A stretch of 64,000 nucleotides of DNA from Gemmatimonadota bacterium (GTDB lineage Bacteria; Gemmatimonadota; Gemmatimonadetes; Longimicrobiales; Gaopeijiaceae), in contig JACZXQ010000001.1 in NCBI GenBank assembly GCA_022571515.1, positions 215,240-279,239 of the forward strand, written 5' to 3'. The first letter of the stretch is position 1; every line of letters begins with the position of its first letter. Below, one piece after another: positions 16,763 to 24,643 of the stretch. Both the position numbers and the translations under genes were made by a program. The notes beneath the pieces were generated by a model, which was not told where the DNA came from, made no database searches, and worked only from the letters and a program-made list of their open reading frames with translations.

Positions 16763-18175
16763 TCACCACACCAGGTGAAAGCGCGACTGCCGGCGGTACA
16801 CCCAGTGGCGATCACCCGACTCGTCCAGATACGCCTCTTCTTCCTGCCGGCAACTCACGGTCTGACCCTCACCGAACTCGGGGACGGGATTGGTCGACTG
16901 AAGTTCGATCGAGTGCCAGGTCGAGGGTAGGAGAACGGGATCTCCGCGGCCGTCGACCCGTTCCTGCTCATCCCACCGACCGATCAGGGGTCCGGCCCCA
17001 TGGCCGTGGTCTCCGATCGGGTGCGTGTAGATGGTCCCGTTGATCCCTTCCGAACGCATCTGTGCGAGGGCGTTGGAGAGGATCTGGTTGCCGGTGAGGC
17101 CGGGCTCCATCTTCTCGAGGAGGATGTCCTGCAGGCGGTTCGAGTTGGCCAGGCACCGCAGGACGCCGGCCGGGGGCTCCGTCTCGCCCTCGAGAAGCAC
17201 GTAGCCCAGGTGCTGGGTGTCGGTCTTGAGGCCGAGGGCGATTACGCCGAAGTCGGTCCACAGGACATCGCCCCTCTGGATGACACCGGATGCGCTATCC
17301 ACTCCGCCCGGCCGCCCCATGATTCCCACGGATGGGTGGAACCAAACCGTCATACCCAGCTCCTGGACCTTCTCGCGGAGCCACCAGCGAACGGCATCGG
17401 TTGTGGTGACGCCTGGCTCGATGACCGCGTTGCTGAAGGCCTGACTGATGATCGCGTGGACGGTCTCCTCGATCTTGCGGTAGCGCGGCATCATCTCCGG
17501 GATGCGGAGTCCGATGAAGTTCATCGCCAGACGAGGCTCACGGACCACGCGCTCCCGGTACACCGGCCCGAGCGCCTGCTCCAGCAACTCTCGCTCGCCC
17601 GAGTGTAGGCCGTCGCTGAACGCCTGCACCCCGTCGATGTTCAGCACGATGCGCGCGGGGTCGCGGTCCTTCACCAGCTCATGGAAGAGCTGCCACTGTT
17701 CGTTCCCCACAAGCTCCCCCGCGGAGCGGCCGCTGGCGCCCGGGTCGGCAGGGCGGGTCGACCGGAAGGCCCGGAAGAGCCCTCCCTGACTGGTGCCCCC
17801 GAGGGCAAGGCGCTCCACACCTTCTTCCGGGCCCCGGTCGTAAAACACGTAGATCGAACGGCGCCGCGCCGCGAAGGTCGTAGCGTCCTTGAAGGACCAG
17901 AAGACGGGATCCTCCGCGTATTCACGCATGGACAGCACCCACATGTCGACCCCGTACTCACGCATGAGTCCGGGAAGCACGGTCTCCAACCGGATGCGAT
18001 TCCACTCCCTGATTTCCTCAGCCTGCTCGCGTAGGGTGGGGAGGGGATGAATGCGTGCGGGGGCGCCGTCCGGAACGTAGACGGGAGCCTGGGCGGAGAG
18101 GGGTGCGAAAAGGGGGATGGCGATGGCGGTGACCAGCGTGAACGTGATCGTGTGTGCATGACGACTGAAGTTCAT
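16763..18175 (-). CDS. Secreted M24-family metallopeptidase (Xaa-Pro aminopeptidase-like)
   Basis: A 470-residue protein with an N-terminal signal (TITFTLVTAIAIPLFAPLSA) and GAGGAG before its ATG. The C-terminal half has the pita-bread metallopeptidase ligands in order: Asp in LWTDFGV, Asp in LKTDTQHLG, His in YTHPIGDHGHGAG, Glu in SIELQST, and a final acidic cluster near CRQEEEAYLDE. The N-terminal domain (about 35-220) corresponds to the substrate-gating creatinase-like domain. The spacing differs from textbook PepP, so substrate preference is uncertain. It follows ctaF after 28 bases and could share the oxidase transcript, but functionally it belongs with the other exported peptidases. Confidence 0.85.
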   Translation of the reverse strand: MNFSRHAHTITFTLVTAIAIPLFAPLSAQAPVYVPDGAPARIHPLPTLREQAEEIREWNRIRLETVLPGLMREYGVDMWVLSMREYAEDPVFWSFKDATTFAARRRSIYVFYDRGPEEGVERLALGGTSQGGLFRAFRSTRPADPGASGRSAGELVGNEQWQLFHELVKDRDPARIVLNIDGVQAFSDGLHSGERELLEQALGPVYRERVVREPRLAMNFIGLRIPEMMPRYRKIEETVHAIISQAFSNAVIEPGVTTTDAVRWWLREKVQELGMTVWFHPSVGIMGRPGGVDSASGVIQRGDVLWTDFGVIALGLKTDTQHLGYVLLEGETEPPAGVLRCLANSNRLQDILLEKMEPGLTGNQILSNALAQMRSEGINGTIYTHPIGDHGHGAGPLIGRWDEQERVDGRGDPVLLPSTWHSIELQSTNPVPEFGEGQTVSCRQEEEAYLDESGDRHWVYRRQSRFHLVW

Positions 18176-18203
18176 CCCGAATCTCCTCGAAGTTGACCTG
18201 GAC

Positions 18204-18536
18204 CTACCCCTTCAACCTCGGCAAAAACTGGTAGAGCAAGACGAGGGCGACCACCACGAAGGTGCCGATCGACAGCCCGGTCAGGAACACGACCGTGAAG
18301 ACCTTGCTGTCGAATTTCAGGTGCATGAAGAACATCACCACCATCGCAAATTTCACGGCCGATAGCGTGAGGAGGATGGGCGCGAGCGCCGGAGCGAGCG
18401 CGTCGATGTAGAAGACGGCCACCTCTACGGCCGTGATCACGCCGAGAATCCCCGCGATGGTCCAATAGAACCCGACGGAGCCATGCCCTCCCTGGTCGTG
18501 GCCGTGGGCCTCTGCGGCGATCTCCGAAGTGCTCAT
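18204..18536 (-). CDS. ctaF: Cytochrome c oxidase subunit IV (caa3-type small subunit)
   Basis: A 110-residue protein with a His-rich N-terminus and three membrane helices: FYWTIAGILGVITAVEVAVF, LAPILLTLSAVKFAMVVMFF and a third around LSIGTFVVVALVLLYQFLP. The MFFMHLKFDSK motif between helices two and three is diagnostic of the bacterial COX4/prokaryotic subunit IV family. It assists stability of the oxidase rather than catalysis. It is last in the ctaC-D-E-F order and begins 19 bases after ctaE ends. Confidence 0.9.
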   Translation of the reverse strand: MSTSEIAAEAHGHDQGGHGSVGFYWTIAGILGVITAVEVAVFYIDALAPALAPILLTLSAVKFAMVVMFFMHLKFDSKVFTVVFLTGLSIGTFVVVALVLLYQFLPRLKG

Positions 18537-18555
18537 TCCGTGTGACTCCCCGGCT

Positions 18556-19149
18556 CTACTGGAGCAGGTAGATCAGAGTGAAGATGACGATCCAGACGAT
18601 GTCCACAAAGTGCCAGTACAACCCCGCGATTTCCACCTTGAGCGCCTCCGCCGGCGTAAGCTTTCCGCGCAACGACATGATGAACAGCACGGTCATCCAG
18701 ATGACGCCGACCGTTACGTGCGCGCCATGGAAACCCGTGAGCACGAAGAACGACGAGCCGAACACGTTCCCGCTGATCGTCAGTCCTTCGTGCACGAAGT
18801 GCGTGAACTCATAGACCTGGAAGCCCAGGAAGGTGCCACCCAGCACGATCACCATGGCCAGCCAGAACGAGGCGAGCCTCTTGTCGCCGCGCCGCACGCC
18901 GTCCAGCGCGAGCACCATTGCGAGGGAGCTCATGAGCAGCACGAACGTGCTGACGCTGGTGAGCGGGATGTTCAGGACATCCGCGGGGAACGGCCCTGTC
19001 GTGCTCGCGCCCTTGTACACCATGTAGGTGGAGATCAGCGACGCGAAAAACAGGCACTCGGACCCCAGAAACGTCCAGAACCCGACCTTCCACGTGGGCA
19101 GCCCGGTTGCGGTGTAGTGGTGGTCCTCGGCCACGGCAGTATCCGACAT
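18556..19149 (-). CDS. ctaE: Cytochrome c oxidase subunit III
   Basis: The ATG at 19149 overlaps the ctaD stop (TGATG) and yields a 197-residue protein typical of short bacterial subunit III. Features are WKVGFWTFLGSECLFFASL with the conserved Glu of helix one, FQVYEFTHFVHEG, and the signature FGSSFFVLTGFHGAHVTVG followed by LYWHFVDIVWIVIF. Five or more membrane helices are evident. Upstream in-frame codons overlap ctaD and are not part of the gene. It forms the core complex with subunits I and II. Confidence 0.93.
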   Translation of the reverse strand: MSDTAVAEDHHYTATGLPTWKVGFWTFLGSECLFFASLISTYMVYKGASTTGPFPADVLNIPLTSVSTFVLLMSSLAMVLALDGVRRGDKRLASFWLAMVIVLGGTFLGFQVYEFTHFVHEGLTISGNVFGSSFFVLTGFHGAHVTVGVIWMTVLFIMSLRGKLTPAEALKVEIAGLYWHFVDIVWIVIFTLIYLLQ

Positions 19150-20948
19150 CAGGCCCCCTTCCTCGCGAAGGGGTCTTCGAATGCCCACATGAGGATACAC
19201 ACGCCTACATAGGAGAGGCCGATAACCGGAGCCCACCACTTCCCGGTCATCACCAGACCCCACGTGAGTGCCACGCCAAAGGCCAACAGGATCGGCATGT
19301 ACGAGGAGTTGGGCATGACCGGCTCCACGTCGGGCACCTTGAGCGTCACCGCCTCGATCTCCCGCCGCTCCTCTTCCCTCCACAGGGGCTCACGACTCCT
19401 CACCGTCGGAATCTCGGCGAAGTTGTAGTGAGGCGGAGGCGACGGGATGGACCACTCGAGCGTCGCGGCGTTCCAGGGGTTGGGCCCGGCCGGCTCACCT
19501 GAAATGGCGCTCTTGATGATCGTGTACACCAGGATCAGCGCGCTCAGGGCAAAGATGAACGCGCCGATGGTCGAGAGCATGTTGGGCAATGCGATGTTGA
19601 GTTCGGCCGCGTACGTCCACGTCCTCCGCGGCATCCCGTAGATCCCGCTGATATGCATCGGGAAGAAGGTCAGGTTGAACCCGACGAAGTAGGTCCAGAA
19701 GTTGATCTTGCCGAGTCGCTCGTCCATGAAGCGGCCGGTAACCTTCGGGAACCAGTAGTAGAGCCCCGCGAACAAGCCCATCATCACGCCGCCGGCCACG
19801 ACGTAGTGGAAGTGCGCCACCACGAAGTGTGTGTCGTGCTGCTGGAGATCGATGGGCGCCGAAGCGTGCATGATGCCAGACAGCCCGCCGAGCGTGAAGA
19901 TTGCCAACAGGCCGATGCAGTACAGCATCGCGGTGGTGAACCGGATCTGCCCGCCCCACATCGTGGCGATCCAGTTGCAGATCTTCACGCCGGTCGGGAT
20001 GGCGATGATCATCGTGCTCGCCACGAAGAACGCGTCCGCGATGGGACCCAAGCCCGTGGTGAACATGTGATGGCTCCACACGCCCCAGCCTAGGAAACCG
20101 ATCATGATGCCCGCGTAAACGACGATCGGATACCCGAACAGCGGCTTCCTCGAGAACGTCGGGATCACGTCGGAGATCACACCGAACGACGGAAGAATCA
20201 GGATGTAGACCTCCGGATGTCCGAAGATCCAGAACAGGTGCTGCCAGAGAATCGGGTCTCCTCCGGCCATCGGCTGGTAGAAGTTGGCGCCGAAGAAACG
20301 GTCGAACGCGAGGAGGATCAGAGCCACGGCCAGCACGGGGAGCGCGGTCACCAGGATGAAGCTGGTGACGAGTGTCATCCATGTGAACAAGGGCATGCGC
20401 ATGAGCTTCATGCCCGGCGCCCTGAGGTTGATGATGGTCGTGATGAAGTTGACGCCACCCATGATCGAACTGATACCCAGGATCGACAGGCCCAGCAGCC
20501 AGAAGTCCACGTTGTGCCCGGGCGAAAACTGGCTCGACGTGAGGTTGGCGTACGCCACCCAACTCGTGTTCGGCGCCGCACCGAACAAGAAGCTGGAATT
20601 CAGGAAGATCCCGCCGAAAAGAAAGGTCCAGTACGACAGCGCGTTCAGCCGCGGGAACGCCACGTCCCGTGCGCCGATCTGCAACGGCACGATAAAATTG
20701 AAGAAGGCCACCGCCATCGGCATGGCCACCAGGAAGATCATGGTGGTGCCGTGCATGGTGAACATCTGGCTGTAGGTCTCTGCCGAGATGAAATCGTTCT
20801 CGGGCCGCCACAACTGGATGCGGATCACCAGCGCCTCGACTCCGGCGATGACAAAAAACACCAACGCCGTCACGAAGTACATGACGCCGATCCGCTTGTG
20901 ATCGACGGTCGTGATCCAGCTCCAAATACCGTTGTTGTGTGCCGACAT
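19149..20948 (-). CDS. ctaD: Cytochrome c oxidase subunit I (haem-copper oxidase, A type)
   Basis: A 599-residue, twelve-helix catalytic subunit. Haem and copper ligands are seen in order: His in TMHGTTMIF (low-spin haem), FGHPEVYILILPSFG with the CuB His and the cross-linked Tyr, VWSHHMFTTG with two more CuB His, and FVVAHFHYVVAGG with the two haem-ligating His. The GHPEVY form indicates an A1-type proton pathway. The C-terminal extension (from about 540) adds two extra hydrophobic segments (LLAFGVALTWGLVMTG, PVIGLSYVGVCILMW), as in other caa3 oxidases. It reduces O2 to water and pumps protons in the inner membrane. Confidence 0.95.
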   Translation of the reverse strand: MSAHNNGIWSWITTVDHKRIGVMYFVTALVFFVIAGVEALVIRIQLWRPENDFISAETYSQMFTMHGTTMIFLVAMPMAVAFFNFIVPLQIGARDVAFPRLNALSYWTFLFGGIFLNSSFLFGAAPNTSWVAYANLTSSQFSPGHNVDFWLLGLSILGISSIMGGVNFITTIINLRAPGMKLMRMPLFTWMTLVTSFILVTALPVLAVALILLAFDRFFGANFYQPMAGGDPILWQHLFWIFGHPEVYILILPSFGVISDVIPTFSRKPLFGYPIVVYAGIMIGFLGWGVWSHHMFTTGLGPIADAFFVASTMIIAIPTGVKICNWIATMWGGQIRFTTAMLYCIGLLAIFTLGGLSGIMHASAPIDLQQHDTHFVVAHFHYVVAGGVMMGLFAGLYYWFPKVTGRFMDERLGKINFWTYFVGFNLTFFPMHISGIYGMPRRTWTYAAELNIALPNMLSTIGAFIFALSALILVYTIIKSAISGEPAGPNPWNAATLEWSIPSPPPHYNFAEIPTVRSREPLWREEERREIEAVTLKVPDVEPVMPNSSYMPILLAFGVALTWGLVMTGKWWAPVIGLSYVGVCILMWAFEDPFARKGA

Positions 20949-20953
20949 CTATG

Positions 20954-22075
20954 CTATCTCAGGCTGCTCAAGTACGCGGCGATGGCCCGTATTTGGTCGT
21001 CCGTGAGGTTGGTGGGAGGAAAGCCGCCACCGCCCTCCTGCGCTCCCGGCATCTGTACGCCGGGCTTGATCGAAGCAGGGTCCTTGATCCAGCGGAAGAG
21101 GTTCTCGGGCGTATTCTCCAGGAGCCCCGCGCCGATGGTCATCCGGCCCCCGATGCGGGTGAGGTTGGGGCCCAACACGCCCACAGCCGGTGCTCCCTGA
21201 ATCGCATGGCATGCGACACAGGTCGACGTGAACAGCGTCTGGCGGCCCAGCGTCACGAGCGGATCCTCCGCAGGCGTCTGTATTGTCGTGTCCTGGGGGG
21301 GCGGGGGAGCCGTTGCCGTCGCCGACGGCTCCTGCCAGTCGGCGAGCCACGCGTTGAAGTCGCTCTCGGACTCGGCGACGACCCTCATGCGCATTAGCGA
21401 GTGGCCCTCGCCGCAGAACTCGGCGCATTGGCCCAGGAACACACCGGGCTCGCGCACCGTGAAGTAGAGGTAGGTGTAGCCGCGCACCTCCCCTTCTGGA
21501 CCCACACGCCGGAGCGGGTTCACGTCGCGTTTGCCGCCAAGCTGCGGGACCCAGAATGAATGGACCACATCGGCAGAATTCATCTGCAGCGTGACCGGCC
21601 GGCCGGCCGGCAGATGAATCTCATTGGCGGTCGTGACGCCCGACTCCGGGTAACGCACCTCCCACCAGTAACGGTGGCCGATGATCTCCACGATCAGCGG
21701 GTCGCCCTCGAGTTCTGTCTGCGTCTCGAAGACAGCTCGAATGGTAGGGATGGCAATGGCGACGACGATCAGGGCGGGTACAATGGTCCACGCGATCTCG
21801 AGACCGAGGTGCCCATGCGTCTGCTTGGGCGCCGGCCGGTTTGGGTTCTCGCGGAACCGAATCACTACGTAAGCCAGCACACCCCAGACGACCACCAAGA
21901 TCGCCAGGGTCCACACCGTCACCTGGACGTAAAGCGAGTGGATGGTCTCGGCGAAGTCGGTGCGGGGGTCGATCGAGGACTGCGGGTAGTCACCCTGACA
22001 CGCACCCAGGAGCATCAGTCCGAGGAGCAGCGCTGTCAGATGGAAAAACCGAGGCCGGGCCTCAGTCGTCGGCAT
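20954..22075 (-). CDS. ctaC: Cytochrome c oxidase subunit II fused to cytochrome c (caa3 type)
   Basis: A 373-residue lipoprotein precursor (lipobox LMLLGAC) with two membrane helices near residues 50-75 and 90-110. The periplasmic CuA domain has VVHSFWVPQLGGK and the ligand set C-x3-C-x3-H-x2-M in CAEFCGEGHSLM. After a Pro-rich linker (about 260-280) comes a class I cytochrome c domain with CVACH haem attachment near residue 303 and a candidate axial Met in GVQMPGA. The fusion makes this a caa3-type oxidase that takes electrons directly into its own haem c domain. The start overlaps the Trm112-like gene by 14 bases. Confidence 0.94.
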   Translation of the reverse strand: MPTTEARPRFFHLTALLLGLMLLGACQGDYPQSSIDPRTDFAETIHSLYVQVTVWTLAILVVVWGVLAYVVIRFRENPNRPAPKQTHGHLGLEIAWTIVPALIVVAIAIPTIRAVFETQTELEGDPLIVEIIGHRYWWEVRYPESGVTTANEIHLPAGRPVTLQMNSADVVHSFWVPQLGGKRDVNPLRRVGPEGEVRGYTYLYFTVREPGVFLGQCAEFCGEGHSLMRMRVVAESESDFNAWLADWQEPSATATAPPPPQDTTIQTPAEDPLVTLGRQTLFTSTCVACHAIQGAPAVGVLGPNLTRIGGRMTIGAGLLENTPENLFRWIKDPASIKPGVQMPGAQEGGGGFPPTNLTDDQIRAIAAYLSSLR

Positions 22076-22322
22076 CGAGCGCGATCGCCTCGTCGATCAG
22101 CATGATGGGGATCTCCTCCCGAACCGGGTACAGCACCTTGCCGTCCTCCCGGACCAACCCCTCCTCGATCGGTTCGCGCACTTCCTGCCCTCCCTGGTTT
22201 ACCACACTTCCGGCCTCGATAGCCGAGTTGAGGCGCGTCAGAATGTCCGCTTCCGCGAGCCGCACGGGCTGACGGGTCTCCGGGCAGACCAATATCTGTA
22301 GGAGTTCAGGATCAACCATCAC
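22062..22322 (-). CDS. Trm112-like small protein
   Basis: An 86-residue protein beginning VDPELLQILVCPETRQPVRL and ending with YPVREEIPIMLIDEAI, the conserved pattern of the Trm112/YcaR family, small scaffold proteins for methyltransferases in other systems. Canonical members have a CPxC-type zinc pair; here only one Cys is present (VCPET), so zinc binding is probably lost, as in many bacterial members. It is the first gene of the oxidase transcript and overlaps ctaC; a functional link is not established. Confidence 0.8.
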   Translation of the reverse strand: MMVDPELLQILVCPETRQPVRLAEADILTRLNSAIEAGSVVNQGGQEVREPIEEGLVREDGKVLYPVREEIPIMLIDEAIALDADD

Positions 22323-22394
22323 TATCGTCGCTTTGAAAAAGAGTCTGACAAGCTAAACGATTCTGCATTCAAAGGCGAGACGCGGAGACGGTGG

Positions 22395-22847
22395 ATGAAG
22401 CTTGCACGAATCGGGACGATTACGCTGTCCCTAGCGATCATGGGCCTCGCGGCGAAACAGGCGAGCGGGGCCCAGAGCAGGCATGCCGACGGCCTCGTGA
22501 TCATCGGCTCGGACACGGTCCGCGTCGAGATCGCCTCGACTCCCGCTCAACGGAACGAGGGTCTCAAGTACCGCGAGGAGGTTCCGGACGGCACCGGTAT
22601 GCTGTTCGTGTTCCAGGCCGAATCCGTGCAAAGCTTCTGGATGATGGACACGTACGTCGCACTCGACATCGCCTACATCGACGCGAAGTTCAGGATCGTC
22701 GACATCCAGCAGATGGAGCCCCTCACCACGGACCTCCACATCAGCGCGCGGCCGGCCATGTTCGCGTTGGAGGTGCGGAAGGGGTGGTTCGAGGAGCGCG
22801 GTGTGCGTGTTGGGGATGGGGTGGAGCTGATCTTCAGCGGAGGCTGA
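22395..22847 (+). CDS. Exported DUF192 family protein
   Basis: A 150-residue protein with an N-terminal signal (IGTITLSLAIMGLAAKQASG) and a DUF192 domain: AQRNEGLKYREEVPDGTGML, then FWMMDTYVALDIAYID and the closing [17 protein letters not shown]192 proteins are small exported or cytoplasmic beta proteins of unsettled function. The gene diverges from the Trm112-like gene across about 72 bp that must contain both promoters. Its 3' end overlaps the convergent aminotransferase gene by 14 bases. Confidence 0.88.
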   Translation: MKLARIGTITLSLAIMGLAAKQASGAQSRHADGLVIIGSDTVRVEIASTPAQRNEGLKYREEVPDGTGMLFVFQAESVQSFWMMDTYVALDIAYIDAKFRIVDIQQMEPLTTDLHISARPAMFALEVRKGWFEERGVRVGDGVELIFSGG

Positions 22848-23991
22848 CCGCTCGAAGCGCCTCCAGCAACGCGCCCGTGTCCGCCTCGTCGTTGTAGAGG
22901 TGAGGCGAGAGTCGTAGGGCAGAGCCGCGCAGTGACGCGTGGATCGATCGCCGCTCGAGCTCGTCCTTCAACGCGACGAGATCCAACCCCTCCGGCATCC
23001 TGAGCCCGAACAGGTGATCGGACCGGTAGGCCGCGTCCTCGGTCGAGAATCCCAGCGACCGCGCCTCCTCGAGTAGGCCGCCCGTGAGGTGAGCGCAGTA
23101 CTCCTGGATTCCCTCGGGCGTCCACTCGTTGACGAGCTTCAGGGCCGCAACGAGCATCGGCACGAGGATGAAGTTGGCCCGCTCGCCCACGTCGTAGCGG
23201 ATCGCTCCGGGCTGGTAGGCGTCCTGGTAGTCCACGAGGCGCTGGAAATCTTCGCTGCCCTCGCGCCCGATCCAGGTCTCCTCGAGCGGCGTGCCATCGT
23301 CGAAGCGAGGCCCGAAGTAGGCCAGCCCGATGGCGTACGGTCCGAGAAGCCACTTGTAGGCCGCAACGATTACTGCGTCGGGCTGGAGTTCGCCCACATC
23401 GAACGGTAACGCTCCGACGGATTGGGTCGCATCGACGATGAATGCCGCACCGACCTCACGGGCCCGCCGCCCCACGGCGCTCAGGTCGAAGAGCGTGCCG
23501 TCGGTCCAGTGCACATGAGGTATGGCCACCAACGCCGTGTCACCGTCGATGGCCTCCAGGAGGCGCTCGTTCCACACCTGGCCTCTGTCTCCCTCCTCGG
23601 GCGGGGCCACCGTCCGAATCTCTGCCCCGGATTCGGTGGCCCGGCGGCGCCAGGCGTAGACGTTGCCGGGAAACTGCTCATGCAACAGCACCAGGTTCTG
23701 CCCGGCGCGGATTTCCACGTTCTTGGCTGCGATGGCGACTCCATACGAGGCGGCAGGCACGATCGCCACGCGGTTGGGATCAGGCGCGCCCACGAGGCGA
23801 GCGAACAGCCTACGGGCTTCGTCGCTCTCGTCGAAGAAGTCCGTGTTGTGTGTGAGGGCCGGGTAGCGCTTCCTGGCCATGCCCTCGGTGCCCGCCTCTT
23901 CCACAGCCCTGGGAAGCGGAGACATGTAGGCACAGTTCAGATAGTGGACATCGGTCGGAAGCGAGAAAGCGTCACGCTGGCAAGTGAGCAA
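22834..23991 (-). CDS. Class V aminotransferase (PLP-dependent)
   Basis: The proposed start is TTG 23991, giving a 385-residue protein beginning just before [19 protein letters not shown], the usual opening of this family; the longer frame overlaps the divergent kinase remnant. PLP contacts are seen in the Ser/Gly-rich [13 protein letters not shown] and in [17 protein letters not shown] with the ring-binding Asp, and the Schiff-base Lys is in [16 protein letters not shown]. The fold is that of cysteine desulfurase/isopenicillin-epimerase-like enzymes. No catalytic Cys loop typical of sulfur transfer is evident, so an aminotransferase or lyase role is more likely. The start remains uncertain. 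Confidence 0.83.
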   Translation of the reverse strand: MLTCQRDAFSLPTDVHYLNCAYMSPLPRAVEEAGTEGMARKRYPALTHNTDFFDESDEARRLFARLVGAPDPNRVAIVPAASYGVAIAAKNVEIRAGQNLVLLHEQFPGNVYAWRRRATESGAEIRTVAPPEEGDRGQVWNERLLEAIDGDTALVAIPHVHWTDGTLFDLSAVGRRAREVGAAFIVDATQSVGALPFDVGELQPDAVIVAAYKWLLGPYAIGLAYFGPRFDDGTPLEETWIGREGSEDFQRLVDYQDAYQPGAIRYDVGERANFILVPMLVAALKLVNEWTPEGIQEYCAHLTGGLLEEARSLGFSTEDAAYRSDHLFGLRMPEGLDLVALKDELERRSIHASLRGSALRLSPHLYNDEADTGALLEALRAVSLR

Positions 23992-24130
23992 CTGGCACCA
24001 GAGCCTCCATGGGTGTGAATGGGGCTGGCCGCGCCCCGCGCTCACCACTCTACTCGTCGCGGACCTCGGCCTGCAAGCCGGGAGGGCATCCGGTCGCCGA
24101 GCACCGTTGCACCCCTCGGAGCATCGACGC

Positions 24131-24643
24131 ATGGTTCAGCAGATGCCCGACGCTTCAGATCCTGATTTCCTTTCGCTTCAAGAGGCCCTGGTCGGTCGGT
24201 ACTCCCTCGAGCGGGAAGTCGGCCGCGGCGGGATGGGTATCGTCTACCTCGCTCACGAGGTCGCGCTGGACCGACCGGTAGCGCTCAAACTCTTGCCGCC
24301 AGAGTACGCTGCGCAGCCTGCTCTCAGGGAGCGCTTCCTGCGCGAGGCCCGCACGGCGGCCCTGGCGGGCTGGAGGCTACCAGACGCCATCGCGACGATT
24401 TACGGCATAACCGTAGGCGCCGCGATGCTGACCGTTGTCCCCGCCGGACTCGTCGCAGCCGCCCGGCACGAGTTCCACTGCGGTGTCCGTGGAGAGCAGT
24501 GGCTCAGGTTCTGGAAGAGCCGCCTGGGGCGCTGGATCTTCAAGCTGGGAGGCCTGGGACTCGAGCGGCTACTGGCCGGTAGCGAAGAGGTGGAGCGACT
24601 ACTGAACGAGCGGCGAGCGTCCGCTCAGAGGCCCAGCCAGTAG
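24131..24643 (+). pseudogene. Ser/Thr protein kinase gene with most of the kinase domain deleted in frame
   Basis: The 170-residue frame starts like a full-length Hanks-type kinase of this phylum: [18 protein letters not shown] with the Gly loop, [20 protein letters not shown] with the ATP-binding Lys, and [13 protein letters not shown]. It then jumps, without losing frame, to a membrane-anchored C-terminal tail ([20 protein letters not shown], then [18 protein letters not shown]). The catalytic HRD loop, DFG motif and whole C-lobe are missing, so it cannot phosphorylate. A deletion near 24365 is inferred. The 3' end overlaps the convergent DUF5916 gene by 19 bases. Confidence 0.75.
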
